64,000 bases of DNA from Actinobacillus suis ATCC 33415 (GCF_000739435.1 NZ_CP009159.1:682001-746000), one strand, 5' to 3'; positions 46,989 to 57,320 are shown, numbered from the stretch's first letter. Notes: generated by a model not told the origin, from the letters alone. A program made the numbers and translations.

Positions 46989-47393
46989 ATGAAAAATAAA
47001 TTTATCGTATTTGCGGCAATCAGTGGTTTTTTCTGTATTGCTTTTGGTGCTTTCGCTTCTCATGGACTAGCTAAAATATTAGAGGCAAAAGCGTTAGGTT
47101 GGATTGATACTGGTCTTCAATACCAAATGTTTCATACCTTAGCTTTATTGGCTTTAGGTTTGTTCCAATTGGTAAATTCCTCACAAAATCCGCCCGCTTG
47201 CAGAGCGAAAGCCTTAAACATTATCGGTGGAAGTTGGATATTAGGTATTTTGTTATTTAGTGGAAGTTTGTATGCGTTAGCATTATTTGGACAGCGATTA
47301 TTTGTGTGGAGTACACCACTTGGCGGCGTATTTTTTATGATTGGCTGGGCTGCGTTAATTTTTGTAAGTTTACGTGCTAAAAAAACCGCCTAA
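46989..47393 (+). CDS. DUF423 family inner-membrane protein (YgdD-like)
   Basis: This protein of about 134 residues has four hydrophobic helices and the DUF423 pattern: GAFASHGLAKILEAKALGWIDTGLQYQMFHTLALL near the start and SGSLYALALFG in the second half. The family sits in the cytoplasmic membrane and has no known function. AAGGAG lies 5 bases before the ATG at 46989. In E. coli, ygdD (DUF423) is next to rlmM, and rlmM follows here about 370 bases later. Confidence 0.87.
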   Translation: MKNKFIVFAAISGFFCIAFGAFASHGLAKILEAKALGWIDTGLQYQMFHTLALLALGLFQLVNSSQNPPACRAKALNIIGGSWILGILLFSGSLYALALFGQRLFVWSTPLGGVFFMIGWAALIFVSLRAKKTA

Positions 47394-47410
47394 TCGGTTA
47401 GAATAGGCGG
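47379..47410 (-). terminator. minus-strand Rho-independent terminator of the mini-gene
   Basis: On the minus strand CCGCCTA (47404-47410) pairs with TAGGCGG (47387-47393), followed by seven Ts (the complement of 47380-47386). It overlaps the last codons of the DUF423 gene and ends the small minus-strand unit. Confidence 0.78.
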
Positions 47411-47427
47411 AAAACGTGTTTTTTGTT

Positions 47428-47538
47428 TTATGGTGTCAGGTATTGACTTGCCAACGCAATCAAGGCTAGAATGATTCCGACATCAATTTTGATTGACAAT
47501 TGCAATTTACCTTCGTTACAGGTTAGTTTAAATTGCAT
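47428..47538 (-). CDS. 36-residue hydrophobic peptide, candidate type I toxin
   Basis: This ORF (ATG at 47538, TAA at 47428-47430) starts MQFKLTCNEGKLQLS and has a hydrophobic segment (DVGIILALIALASQYL, residues 19-34) ending LTP. AGGA lies 8 bases upstream of the ATG. It has its own promoter and a clear terminator on the minus strand, which is unusual for a chance ORF. Short single-helix peptides with long structured leaders are typical of type I toxins such as TisB or Ldr. Toxicity is inference; the peptide is not recognised by name. Confidence 0.55.
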   Translation of the reverse strand: MQFKLTCNEGKLQLSIKIDVGIILALIALASQYLTP

Positions 47539-47610
47539 CTTATAGTTCCTGTCTAATGAGTTAATCAAAAGCAGGTCAAACGCAAAATCCCTGTTGCCGC
47601 AGGGATTTTT
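47443..47610 (+). ncRNA. predicted antisense RNA opposite the 36-aa peptide gene
   Basis: A plus-strand promoter is seen inside the peptide ORF: TTGACT (47443-47448), 18 bases, TAGAAT (47467-47472). A terminator-like hairpin (AAAATCCCTG 47584-47593, CAGGGATTTT 47600-47609, then T) closes the unit. The RNA of about 130 nt (start near 47479) would be fully complementary to the first codons, the ribosome-binding site and part of the leader of the peptide mRNA. This is the arrangement of a type I antitoxin. Confidence 0.48.
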
Positions 47611-47663
47611 GCATTCTCCCTGCCACCTATTGTTTTCACATCATTGCAAAAACAACACCTGTT

Positions 47664-47691
47664 ATTATATCCATATTGTATTTTTAATCAA
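47664..47691 (-). promoter_or_regulatory. predicted minus-strand promoter of the peptide mRNA
   Basis: On the minus strand TTGATT (47686-47691) and a perfect TATAAT (47664-47669) are 16 bases apart. Transcription would start near 47657, giving a 5' leader of about 119 nt before the peptide ATG. The leader includes the hairpin at 47584-47609 and a possible 12-codon upstream ORF (ATG at 47614, stop at 47576). Confidence 0.55.
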
Positions 47692-47763
47692 TTACTTGTT
47701 TTTCCTATTAAAATAGTGCGCAAAACGCTATACTAACCACATTTTTCACTAATTAGAAAACCT

Positions 47764-48855
47764 ATGAATAAACTAGCATTATATTGCCGAGCGGGCTTTG
47801 AAAAAGAAACTGCCGGCGAGATTACCGATAAAGCGGCACAATTAGGCGTGTTCGGCTTTGTAAATTTAAAAGAAAATAGTGGTTATATCATTTTTGAATG
47901 TTATCAAGCAGGCGATGCGGATCGCTTAGCCAAAGAATTAAAATTTGAACAATTGATTTTTGCCCGTCAAATGATTGTTGTAGGGGATATGCTACAAGAT
48001 CTGCCTGTCGAAGATCGCATTTCACCGATTTTAGAGCAATACCAAGCGTTAAATCCTCGTCACAGTTCGGATATTTTTGTTGAAACGCCAGATACTAACG
48101 AAGCAAAAGAATTACTGACCTTTTGTCGTAAGTTTACCGTACCGCTACGTAATAGCTTAAAAAAGCAAGGCTGGTTAGGTAAATCAGAAAAAGCGAAAGG
48201 TAGTATTAGTTTACATATTTTATTTGTGCGTCCAGGCTGTTGTTATGTCGGTTATGCTTATAACGACAATAAATCGCCATTTTTTATGGGGATTCCCCGT
48301 TTAAAATTCCCGGCAGAAGCACCGAGCCGTTCGACCTTAAAATTAGAAGAAGCGATCCTCACCTTTATTCCGGAAGCGGAAGAGAAAAAACGTTTTACCG
48401 ATGAAATGACCGGTGTGGATTTAGGGGCTTGCCCGGGCGGTTGGACCTATCAACTGGTTAAACGTGGCGTATTCGTGTATGCGGTGGATCACGGCAAAAT
48501 GGCGGCAAGCCTGCACGAAACCGGGCGCATTGAGCATTGCCCTGAAGACGGTTTTAAATTCCAACCGCCTAAACGTAAAATGATTGACTGGTTGGTGTGT
48601 GATATGGTGGAACAGCCAATGCGGATCAGCAAATTAATCGGTAAATGGTTAATTAACGGTTGGTGTCGAGAAACGATTTTCAACTTAAAATTACCGATGA
48701 AAAAACGTTATCAAGAAGTGCAATTATGTTTAGCGTATCTTGAAGAAGAACTCGAAAAACAAGGTTTTTGGTTTAAAATTCAAGCGAAACATCTTTATCA
48801 CGATAGAGAAGAAATTACCGTACATATTGCGGTCATGGGACGTAAACCCCAATAA
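47764..48855 (+). CDS. rlmM: 23S rRNA (cytidine-2498-2'-O)-methyltransferase RlmM
   Basis: This 363-residue enzyme methylates C2498 of 23S rRNA. A THUMP-like N-terminal part is followed by a Rossmann methyltransferase domain with the SAM motif [13 protein letters not shown], and [10 protein letters not shown] in the catalytic region. The length matches E. coli RlmM (366). The region upstream up to 47394 holds the predicted minus-strand peptide unit. An uptake-signal pair follows. Confidence 0.95.
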   Translation: MNKLALYCRAGFEKETAGEITDKAAQLGVFGFVNLKENSGYIIFECYQAGDADRLAKELKFEQLIFARQMIVVGDMLQDLPVEDRISPILEQYQALNPRHSSDIFVETPDTNEAKELLTFCRKFTVPLRNSLKKQGWLGKSEKAKGSISLHILFVRPGCCYVGYAYNDNKSPFFMGIPRLKFPAEAPSRSTLKLEEAILTFIPEAEEKKRFTDEMTGVDLGACPGGWTYQLVKRGVFVYAVDHGKMAASLHETGRIEHCPEDGFKFQPPKRKMIDWLVCDMVEQPMRISKLIGKWLINGWCRETIFNLKLPMKKRYQEVQLCLAYLEEELEKQGFWFKIQAKHLYHDREEITVHIAVMGRKPQ

Positions 48856-48872
48856 GCAAAATCCACATAAAT

Positions 48873-48926
48873 AAGCGGTAAAATTTTCACAAAATTTTGC
48901 AAATTTATGGCAAAATCAGACCGCTT
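48873..48926. repeat. inverted uptake-signal pair between rlmM and dapB
   Basis: AAGCGGTA (48873-48880) and GACCGCTT (48919-48926) with AT-rich arms containing TTTTGC; a likely terminator for rlmM. Confidence 0.72.
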
Positions 48927-48933
48927 ATTTTAA

Positions 48934-49773
<840 letters not shown>

Positions 49774-49834
49774 TTTAGATTGAATGTAGGGGCGCACAGA
49801 GTGTGTTTAAAATGAATAATAAAAGGAATGAAAA

Positions 49835-50968
49835 ATGACCAAATACAACAACATTGAAACTAAGTTAGTACAATTAGGTAACCGTACTGATCCTCGTACA
49901 GGTGCGGTAGCAACACCTATTATTTTATCGACCGCTTATGGCCGTGATGGTTTAGGTGAATCAACAGGTTGGGATTATACTCGTACCAAAAACCCAACCC
50001 GTGCCGTGTTAGAGCAGGGTATTGCAGATTTAGAGGGCGGTGATGCCGGTTTTGCAATGGCATCAGGTATGGCGGCAATTCAGTTAGTGATGTCGCTTTT
50101 CAAAGCACCGGATGAGTGGATTATTTCAAGTGATGTATATGGCGGCTCTTACCGTTTATTCGATTTCAGTCATAAACATCACAATACAGTAAAACCGGTG
50201 TATGTCAATACTGCAGATTTAGCGGCAATTGAAGCGGCAATCACGCCAAATACGAAAGCGATTTTTGTTGAAACACCGTCAAACCCATTAATGGAAGAGT
50301 GTGATGTTGATGCAATTTCTAAAATTGCGAAAAAACATAACTTAATGTTAATTGTGGATAATACTTTCTTAACGCCGATTTTATTCCGTCCGATTGAACA
50401 CGGTGCGGATATTGTGATTCATAGTGCAACGAAATACCTTTCTGGTCATAACGATGTGTTAGCCGGTTTGATTGTAGCGAAAGATTCAGAGGCGACTAAA
50501 GTAAACGGTCAAAATCTTTCTGAACGTTTATTCTACTTCCAAAACTGTGCAGGTGCGGTGCTTTCACCGTTTGATTCTTACCTTGCTGTGCGTGGTTTAA
50601 AAACCCTTGCGTTGCGTATGGAGCGCCACCAATCGAATGCAACTGAATTAGCGAAGTTCTTAAGTGAACAGCCTGAGATTGATAGCGTACTTTATTCAGG
50701 TAAGAGCGGCATGCTTTCATTCCGTTTACAAAAAGAAGAATGGGTGCCGAAATTCTTAAAAGCGATCAATTTGATTACCTTTGCGGAAAGTTTAGGCGGT
50801 ACGGAAAGTTTTATCACTTACCCGTCAACCCAAACACATATGGATATTCCAGAAGCGGAGCGTATTGCACGTGGTATCACCAATAACTTACTGCGTTTCT
50901 CAGTTGGCTTGGAACATGTTGAAGATTTAAAAGCGGATTTACGCCAAGCGTTCGGACAACTAAAATAA
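49835..50968 (+). CDS. metB: cystathionine gamma-synthase (Cys/Met PLP family)
   Basis: This 377-residue PLP enzyme of the Cys/Met metabolism family makes cystathionine from an activated homoserine and cysteine. It shows the family blocks GWDYTRTKNPTR near residue 48, the PLP lysine in IHSATKYLSGHND and GGTESFITYPSTQTH. Closest in pattern to H. influenzae MetB; a beta-lyase cannot be fully excluded by reading. It has its own terminator. No MetJ box was seen. Confidence 0.88.
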   Translation: MTKYNNIETKLVQLGNRTDPRTGAVATPIILSTAYGRDGLGESTGWDYTRTKNPTRAVLEQGIADLEGGDAGFAMASGMAAIQLVMSLFKAPDEWIISSDVYGGSYRLFDFSHKHHNTVKPVYVNTADLAAIEAAITPNTKAIFVETPSNPLMEECDVDAISKIAKKHNLMLIVDNTFLTPILFRPIEHGADIVIHSATKYLSGHNDVLAGLIVAKDSEATKVNGQNLSERLFYFQNCAGAVLSPFDSYLAVRGLKTLALRMERHQSNATELAKFLSEQPEIDSVLYSGKSGMLSFRLQKEEWVPKFLKAINLITFAESLGGTESFITYPSTQTHMDIPEAERIARGITNNLLRFSVGLEHVEDLKADLRQAFGQLK

Positions 50969-50973
50969 GTAAA

Positions 50974-51005
50974 TTGGCATAACATTTTGGTGTTATGCCA
51001 AATTT
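50974..51005 (+). terminator. Rho-independent terminator after metB
   Basis: TTGGCATAACA (50974-50984) and TGTTATGCCAA (50991-51001) form an 11-bp perfect stem with a 6-nt loop, followed by ATTTATTTT. Confidence 0.83.
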
Positions 51006-51071
51006 ATTTTGATTTTAGTATTAATTGTCATTATCATTACCCTCTATTTTTATTAAGAGAGCTTAAACATT

Positions 51072-51611
51072 ATGAAAAAACATCACGTTGAAACCCTTAT
51101 TTCTCGCGAAGAAGTTCAATCTCGTATTATGGAACTTGCTAAAGAAATTAATCATCACTATGCACACGCACATTGCGAGAATTTGGTTGTTGTAGGGCTA
51201 TTACGTGGTTCATTTATGTTTATGGCGGATTTAGTGCGTTTAATTGATGTACCGGTTGAAGTTGATTTTATGACAGCTTCTAGCTATGGTTCAGGTACGG
51301 AATCAAGTCGTGATGTTAAGATCTTAAAAGATCTTGATGGTGAGATTCACGGGAAAGATGTTTTAATCGTTGAAGACATTATTGATACCGGTTTTACTTT
51401 AAGTAAAGTACGTGATATTTTGAATTTACGTGAGCCTCGTTCGGTAGCAATTTGTACATTATTGGATAAACCTTCACGTCGTGAAGTAGAAGTACCGGTT
51501 GAATGGGCTGGCTTTGCAATTCCGGATGAGTTCGTAGTGGGATATGGCATTGATTATGCACAGAAATATCGCAATCTTGATTTTATCGGCAAAGTTGTGA
51601 TGGATGAATAA
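51072..51611 (+). CDS. hpt: hypoxanthine phosphoribosyltransferase
   Basis: This 179-residue enzyme salvages hypoxanthine (and guanine) to IMP/GMP using PRPP. The PRPP-binding motif is [16 protein letters not shown] near residue 97, and the loop [12 protein letters not shown] is conserved. The length matches E. coli Hpt (178). It stands alone, with an intrinsic terminator built partly from uptake-signal cores. Confidence 0.94.
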   Translation: MKKHHVETLISREEVQSRIMELAKEINHHYAHAHCENLVVVGLLRGSFMFMADLVRLIDVPVEVDFMTASSYGSGTESSRDVKILKDLDGEIHGKDVLIVEDIIDTGFTLSKVRDILNLREPRSVAICTLLDKPSRREVEVPVEWAGFAIPDEFVVGYGIDYAQKYRNLDFIGKVVMDE

Positions 51612-51631
51612 ACCATTAAAAGAATATAACT

Positions 51632-51663
51632 AACCGCTTGCAGGAAACTTCAAGCGGTTTTTT
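51632..51663 (+). terminator. Rho-independent terminator after hpt
   Basis: AACCGCTTG (51632-51640) and CAAGCGGTT (51651-51659) form a 9-bp perfect stem followed by a T-run. The arms are inverted uptake-signal cores in the outward-facing orientation. Confidence 0.85.
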
Positions 51664-51704
51664 GTGCCTAACTTGCTTAAGTAAAGAAAAGGGAGGAAGA
51701 AATA

Positions 51705-53840
51705 ATGTGGAAAAAAACAGTTCTAGCTTTATTGGTTGCAGCTTCAGTAAATATAAGTGTTGAAGCAAAGCAGAAAACGAAAGTATACAGTGAGACAGAG
51801 GTTGCTCAGCTCCAAGCCGAATTAGAAAAAAAATTAACTGACAAATGGCAAAAAGATCAGCAGGATGCAGCGGAACTTGTTAAGCAAAGAGCTTATTTTG
51901 AGCAATTAGATGCAATTTTAAAAGCGGCACAAACAAAGAAAACATTAACGCCGAATGCATTACAGCTAAGTAATGCGTTACTCAAGGCATTAGCCGGCTA
52001 TCCGCTGGAAATGGAAGCGGAATGGGAATTGCTGAAGACCAAGCTTGCAGTTAAGCAAGTTTCAGAACAAGAAATTTCAGCGTTTTCCGAAAAATATCCG
52101 AATTCGATTTATCAGAAGCGCTTAAATCAGCTCACATTTGAACAATTATATCAAGCGGCAAAATGGGCAGAGTTACTTGAGTATGCCAAAAAAGTGACGC
52201 CGGAGGGCAATGAAAATCAGTGTCGAGTGTTTTCTGCACAATATCAGTTATTCGCTAGTCAAGCTCAGATCAATCCTGAAGCTGAACAAGCAACACAAAG
52301 CAAGACCTCGGTAGATACAGCGGTAAATAGCGTAATAACTGATTTACTCGGACAGTTTGAAAAGTTTTGGTTAAAAACGGCTGAATTACCGCAAAGTTGT
52401 GCCGATATTGAAGCTTATTGGCGTGATCAAGGCGGTAAAACAGCGGATAAAATCCGTTTAAAAGCAGTTGAATTATTTAAACAAAATGCAGCTAAAGGCT
52501 TAGAAACTTTGAGTTTAAATACTCAAGATTCAGAACTTACTTTGTGGCTTAGCGAAGTAAGCAAACTACAGAATAACGTAAATTATTTGCAAAATTTTGT
52601 TCAAAATCAACCGCTTACTGAACACAATAAAGCATTGATTATGTACACCTTTCCTAAATTGTTGAAATCATTAGCTGAAGATATGCCATCACCTAATTTT
52701 GCGCCTTACCAAACTTGGGCGGAAAAATGGCAATTAACATCGGCTGAGTTAAAAGAATGGAAAACAGCGTTTATCAGTCGCTTTTTTGATAATCAGTCAG
52801 GAGAATGGCAAATTTGGCGTGATAATGAGCTTCAAACATTAAAAGCGGATAATCTGACCGAGCGACGCATACGTATGGCGCTATGGAAAAAAGAGAAGTT
52901 GGATACTTGGCTTGTGTTATTATCGGATGAGGCTAAACAAAAAGCAGAATGGCGTTATTGGTTAGCGAAAACAGAAAAAGATCCACAAAAGCGTACTCAA
53001 CAGCTTACAAGTTTGGCGAAAGAGCGTGGTTTTTATCCGATGTTAGCTGCTCAGCAATTAGATATGAATTATCAGTTTAATCAGCCTGAAGTTAAACCGT
53101 TAACAGATGAGCAGATAGCGCAATTTACCTCGCAATTTATACGTATTAAAGAATGGCGTGCGCTTAATCGTTTCGAGTCCGCTAAAGGATTATGGGTTGA
53201 ATGGCTGAAGACGCTATCGTTTGAGGAGCAACTTGGATTAAGTGAATATGCCAAGCAGCAAGAATGGTATGATTTAGCCGTTGAAGCCACGATTCAAGCA
53301 AAAGCATGGGATTATATCGATCTACGCCTACCGAATGCTTATGCACAATGGTTTGATTTAAATCTTACTGAGAAAGGCGTGTCTAACAGTTTTGCGATGG
53401 CAATTGCTCGTCAAGAAAGCGCTTGGAGCAGCCAAGCTAAGTCACACGCGAATGCGATGGGGCTAATGCAGATGTTACCGAGTACAGCAGCATTAACGGC
53501 GAAAAATATGGGATTGCCGTTTGAGAACGATAAAGATTTGTTTGATCCGCTTAGAAATATTATGTTAGGTACAGCACATTTAAATGAGTTAAATGTGAAG
53601 TATCCAAATAATCGTATTTTAATTGCTGCAGCTTATAATGCCGGCGCAAGTCGAGTAGAGAAGTGGTTAGCACGAAGTAATGGCACATTAGCGATGGATG
53701 AATTTATTGCTTCAATTCCGTTTTATGAAACGAGAGGATATGTGCAAAATGTAGTAACTTATGATTATTACTATCAAATGTTACAGGGTAAAACAAGCAA
53801 ACAAATGTTTTATAAAGAGGAATGGCAGAAGCAATACTAA
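51705..53840 (+). CDS. slt: soluble lytic murein transglycosylase
   Basis: This 711-residue periplasmic enzyme cleaves peptidoglycan to anhydromuropeptides. It has a signal peptide (to about residue 21, VEA), a long superhelical domain, and a C-terminal catalytic domain with the active glutamate in AIARQESAWSSQAKS, then GLMQMLPSTA and AAYNAGASRVEKW. The layout matches Slt70, with somewhat longer length. GGAGG precedes the ATG. An uptake-signal pair follows. Confidence 0.94.
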   Translation: MWKKTVLALLVAASVNISVEAKQKTKVYSETEVAQLQAELEKKLTDKWQKDQQDAAELVKQRAYFEQLDAILKAAQTKKTLTPNALQLSNALLKALAGYPLEMEAEWELLKTKLAVKQVSEQEISAFSEKYPNSIYQKRLNQLTFEQLYQAAKWAELLEYAKKVTPEGNENQCRVFSAQYQLFASQAQINPEAEQATQSKTSVDTAVNSVITDLLGQFEKFWLKTAELPQSCADIEAYWRDQGGKTADKIRLKAVELFKQNAAKGLETLSLNTQDSELTLWLSEVSKLQNNVNYLQNFVQNQPLTEHNKALIMYTFPKLLKSLAEDMPSPNFAPYQTWAEKWQLTSAELKEWKTAFISRFFDNQSGEWQIWRDNELQTLKADNLTERRIRMALWKKEKLDTWLVLLSDEAKQKAEWRYWLAKTEKDPQKRTQQLTSLAKERGFYPMLAAQQLDMNYQFNQPEVKPLTDEQIAQFTSQFIRIKEWRALNRFESAKGLWVEWLKTLSFEEQLGLSEYAKQQEWYDLAVEATIQAKAWDYIDLRLPNAYAQWFDLNLTEKGVSNSFAMAIARQESAWSSQAKSHANAMGLMQMLPSTAALTAKNMGLPFENDKDLFDPLRNIMLGTAHLNELNVKYPNNRILIAAAYNAGASRVEKWLARSNGTLAMDEFIASIPFYETRGYVQNVVTYDYYYQMLQGKTSKQMFYKEEWQKQY

Positions 53841-53869
53841 TTAGCTGATTAATTTCTTATACTAATAAA

Positions 53870-53927
53870 ACAAGCGGTTAAATTCTTCGGATTTTTTGCA
53901 AAATCTTCTGAAAATTTAACCGCTTGT
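53870..53927. repeat. inverted uptake-signal pair after slt
   Basis: ACAAGCGGTTAAATT (53870-53884) and AATTTAACCGCTTGT (53913-53927) are exact inverted copies between slt and the convergent small lipoprotein gene. It probably terminates both. Confidence 0.82.
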
Positions 53928-53942
53928 TTATATATAAAACTG

Positions 53943-54086
53943 TTAGTTTAATGAAAACGCTTTGCTGGTAGATTCGTATTTGATGCCAGAATGCGAGCCT
54001 TCAGCACCGTTAAAATAAACATTTTTAGATTGAGAACAAGCACTGATCACTAAAATGCTTGCTACTAAGAAGATAACTTTTTTCAT
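53943..54086 (-). CDS. small lipoprotein (47 aa)
   Basis: This ORF (ATG at 54086, stop at 53943-53945) encodes 47 residues: a charged start (MKKVIFL), a hydrophobic stretch and a lipobox VISAC with Cys17, then SQSKNVYFNGAEGSHSG and a short tail. AGGA lies 6 bases before the ATG (GAGGACAGAT). It should be lipid-anchored after signal peptidase II cleavage. No function is recognised. It is convergent with slt and downstream of glnS. Confidence 0.75.
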   Translation of the reverse strand: MKKVIFLVASILVISACSQSKNVYFNGAEGSHSGIKYESTSKAFSLN

Positions 54087-54108
54087 ATCTGTCCTCGAGT
54101 ATGTAAAA

Positions 54109-54130
54109 AAGCGGCCCTATTTGACCGCTT
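54109..54130 (-). terminator. terminator after glnS
   Basis: AAGCGG (54109-54114) and CCGCTT (54125-54130) pair; on the minus strand the hairpin is followed by TTTTTTACAT directly downstream of glnS. The arms are trimmed uptake-signal cores. Confidence 0.75.
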
Positions 54131-54140
54131 ATCATTAAAA

Positions 54141-55811
54141 TTAAGCTGTAAAACCTTCTTTTAAACTTACAGTTAAGTTAAATACTAAGTTTTCAGCCGA
54201 ACCGTCTTTACTGTCTAAACAGTAATAGCCTTCACGTTCGAATTGGTAGCCTTGTTCCGCTTTCGCATTAACGAGGCTCGGCTCAGCGAAGCCGTGTTTG
54301 ATTACCAATGATTCCGGGTTTAATACCGCATTAATATCATCTTCCGCACCTGGGTTTGCTACCGTGAATAAACGGTTGTAAATACGGAATTCAGCCGGTT
54401 TATTATCTTCCGCTGATACCCAGTGAATTACCCCTTTCACTTTGCGACCGTCCGCAGGATTTTTACCTAAAGTTTCCGGATCGTAAGTACAGAAAATGGT
54501 AGTGATTTTACCGTTTTCGTCTTTTTCTACACGTTCAGCTTTAATTACATAAGCATTACGTAAGCGCACTTCTTTGCCTAATACTAAACGTTTGTACTGT
54601 TTATTCGCTTCTTCACGGAAGTCCGCTTCATCGATATAAAGTTCACGAGTAAACGGTAAATCGCGTTCGCCTAATTCCGGACGATTTGGGTGATTTGGTG
54701 CTTTTAAGATTTCTTTATCACCAAAGTTTTCAATCACAACACGAACTGGGTTGATTACTGCCATTGCACGTGGTGCGTTTTCGTTTAAATCTTCACGAAT
54801 ACAAGCTTCAAGCGCTGAGTATTCCACCACGTTATCTTGTTTTGTCACACCGATACGGCGACAAAATTCACGTAATGATGCCGGTGTATAACCACGACGA
54901 CGTAAACCTGAAATTGTCGGCATACGAGGGTCATTCCAACCGTCCACCGTGCCATCTGTCACCAATTTCAATAATTTACGTTTAGAAGTGAGAGTACCTT
55001 CTAAATTTAAACGAGAAAATTCATATTGGTGCGGTAATGGACGCTCGATAGAAATATTTTCAAGTACCCAATCGTATAAACGGCGGTTATCTTGGAATTC
55101 AAGTGTACATAATGAGTGAGTAATTCGTTCAATCGCATCCGAAATACAGTGTGTAAAATCGTACATCGGATAGATACACCATTTATCACCAGTTTGGTGG
55201 TGGTGAGCAAATTTGACACGGTAGATTACAGGGTCACGCATTACGATAAACGGTGATGCCATATCAATCTTAGCACGTAAACATGCTTTGCCTTCTTCAA
55301 ACTCACCGTTTTTCATTTTTTCAAATAACGCTAAGTTTTCTTCCACGCTACGGTCACGGTATGGGCTGTTTTTGCCCGGCTCGGTTAACGTACCACGATA
55401 TTCACGCATTTCATCCGGCGAAAGTTCATCAACATAAGCTAAACCTTTGTTGATTAACTCAATTGCATAGCCGTAAAGTTGATCAAAATAGTCAGATGCA
55501 TAACGCGGTTCGCCTTCCCATTTAAAACCTAACCATTCTACGTCTTGTTTGATTGAATCAACGTATTCAACATCTTCTTTTACCGGATTCGTATCATCAA
55601 AACGAAGGTTACATAAGCCTTTATATTCTTGGGCAATACCGAAGTTTAAGCAGATAGATTTTGCGTGACCGATATGTAAATAGCCGTTCGGCTCAGGTGG
55701 GAAACGAGTGTAAACGTTATTGTGTTTACCGCTTTTTAAATCTTCATCAATAATATGGGTAATAAAATTCGCACGGGTTTCCGGCACATTTTCTAAAATT
55801 TCTTCTGTCAT
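54141..55811 (-). CDS. glnS: glutaminyl-tRNA synthetase
   Basis: This 556-residue class I synthetase charges tRNA(Gln). The HIGH motif is in [14 protein letters not shown] (about residues 39-52), the KMSKS-like motif is LTSKRKL, and the anticodon-binding beta-barrels form the C-terminal third. The length matches E. coli GlnS (554). It stands alone on the minus strand. Together with asnS there are two amide-type synthetases in this region. Confidence 0.96.
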   Translation of the reverse strand: MTEEILENVPETRANFITHIIDEDLKSGKHNNVYTRFPPEPNGYLHIGHAKSICLNFGIAQEYKGLCNLRFDDTNPVKEDVEYVDSIKQDVEWLGFKWEGEPRYASDYFDQLYGYAIELINKGLAYVDELSPDEMREYRGTLTEPGKNSPYRDRSVEENLALFEKMKNGEFEEGKACLRAKIDMASPFIVMRDPVIYRVKFAHHHQTGDKWCIYPMYDFTHCISDAIERITHSLCTLEFQDNRRLYDWVLENISIERPLPHQYEFSRLNLEGTLTSKRKLLKLVTDGTVDGWNDPRMPTISGLRRRGYTPASLREFCRRIGVTKQDNVVEYSALEACIREDLNENAPRAMAVINPVRVVIENFGDKEILKAPNHPNRPELGERDLPFTRELYIDEADFREEANKQYKRLVLGKEVRLRNAYVIKAERVEKDENGKITTIFCTYDPETLGKNPADGRKVKGVIHWVSAEDNKPAEFRIYNRLFTVANPGAEDDINAVLNPESLVIKHGFAEPSLVNAKAEQGYQFEREGYYCLDSKDGSAENLVFNLTVSLKEGFTA

Positions 55812-55901
55812 AATTGTTCTCTGTTGCCTTTAAATAAAAATAACAGAGTATTCTACACCGTATTACGAATTTCATAAAGCAGCAAACGGTGAGAAATAAA
55901 A

Positions 55902-55946
55902 AAGCGGTCGAATTGTTTGCAAAATTTGCAAGAAATTCGACCGCTT
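55902..55946. repeat. inverted uptake-signal pair after icd
   Basis: AAGCGGTCGAATT (55902-55914) and AATTCGACCGCTT (55934-55946) are exact inverted copies, followed on the minus strand by TTTTTT. They lie just after the icd stop and likely terminate it. Confidence 0.82.
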
Positions 55947-55950
55947 ATGA

Positions 55951-57198
55951 TTACATATTTTGAATAATTGCTTCACCAAATGCCGAGGTGGATAGTAAAG
56001 TTGCATCAGTTAGATTGTCGGCGAAATCTGCGGTAACCGTTTTATTCGCAATTGTTTTAGATACTGCATTTATGACTAAGTCAGCCGCTTCTTCCCAACC
56101 TAAATGACGTAGCATCATTTCTGCGCTTAAAATCAATGAACAAGGATTTGCGATATTTTTTCCAGCAAGTTTTGGGGCGATACCGTGGGTTGCTTCAAAA
56201 ATGGCTGCTTCATAACCGATATTTGCGCCGGGGGCGATACCTATACCCCCGACCTGAGCTGCCAACATATCGGAAATATAGTCACCATTTAAATTTAGGG
56301 TGGCAATAACATCATAATCTTGAGGATGAAGTAGCGCTTCTTGTAAGAAGGAATCGGTAATGCAATCTTTGATAATAATGATTCGGCCCGTTTTAGGATT
56401 AATCAGCTCATATTCTTTATTTTCAGATAGAGTTGCGCCGAATTCCTGTGCAACCTCGTATCCCCATAGCTTAAAAGCACCTTCCGTAAACTTCATAATG
56501 TTGCCTTTATGCACGAAAGTGACCGAGCTACGATCGTTATCTATTGCATATTGGATAGCGGCTCGAACAAGACGTTTGGTTCCTTGTTCTGATACGGGTT
56601 TAATACCGATACCACAATTTTTAGTAAATCGGATGTTATTTACTCCCATTTCTTGTTGCAAGAAATTAAACAATTTTTCAACTTGCTCTGAACCGGCGAG
56701 CCATTCGATACCAGCGTAAATATCTTCTGAATTTTCACGAAAAATTACCATATCGACCAACTCAGGAGATTTAACTGGACTCGGTGTGCCTTCATAGTAG
56801 CGAACAGGGCGAAGGCAGTTATAGAGATCTAAAGTTTGTCGCATGGTAACGTTAAGGGAACGAATGCCACCACCGACAGGTGTCATCAATGGGCCTTTAA
56901 TTGCAATATGAAATTTTTTTATTGCTGCTAGCGTTTCATCAGGTAACCAAATGTCAGTTCCATAAAGCTTTGTTGCTTTTTCGCCTGCATAGATTTCTAA
57001 CCAATCAATTTTCTTTTTAGATTGGTAGGCTTGCTGTACCGCAGCATCAATCACTTTGATCATCACAGGAGTAATATCTACACCAACGCCATCTCCTTCA
57101 ATAAAAGGTATGATGGGGTTATCTGGTACATTTAATGAACCATTATCTTGTAACGTAATAGGTGTGCCAAAAAGCGGGGAGTGAAGGTTGTTAAGCAT
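55951..57198 (-). CDS. icd: NADP-dependent isocitrate dehydrogenase
   Basis: This 415-residue enzyme decarboxylates isocitrate to 2-oxoglutarate with NADP. Conserved segments are [18 protein letters not shown] with the substrate-binding (phosphorylatable) serine, [28 protein letters not shown] and LNGDYISD. Length and sequence match E. coli Icd (416). H. influenzae lacks the oxidative TCA arm, so its presence here is notable. It is isolated, between glnS and efp, and no gltA or acn gene is near. Confidence 0.95.
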   Translation of the reverse strand: MLNNLHSPLFGTPITLQDNGSLNVPDNPIIPFIEGDGVGVDITPVMIKVIDAAVQQAYQSKKKIDWLEIYAGEKATKLYGTDIWLPDETLAAIKKFHIAIKGPLMTPVGGGIRSLNVTMRQTLDLYNCLRPVRYYEGTPSPVKSPELVDMVIFRENSEDIYAGIEWLAGSEQVEKLFNFLQQEMGVNNIRFTKNCGIGIKPVSEQGTKRLVRAAIQYAIDNDRSSVTFVHKGNIMKFTEGAFKLWGYEVAQEFGATLSENKEYELINPKTGRIIIIKDCITDSFLQEALLHPQDYDVIATLNLNGDYISDMLAAQVGGIGIAPGANIGYEAAIFEATHGIAPKLAGKNIANPCSLILSAEMMLRHLGWEEAADLVINAVSKTIANKTVTADFADNLTDATLLSTSAFGEAIIQNM

Positions 57199-57320
57199 AG
57201 TTTCTCCTGTTGTATCTGATGTTCCACAAAGGAGTAATATGCATTAAACAGTACAAAAAACAAACACCTTGTCAAAGGTAATGTTATAATAAAAAATTCT
57301 ATTCAATAAGAAAAATCTAT

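Noticed and set aside
49774..49834. MetJ operator upstream of metB
   Set aside because: No AGACGTCT-like tandem repeat is present in the short gap between dapB and metB.
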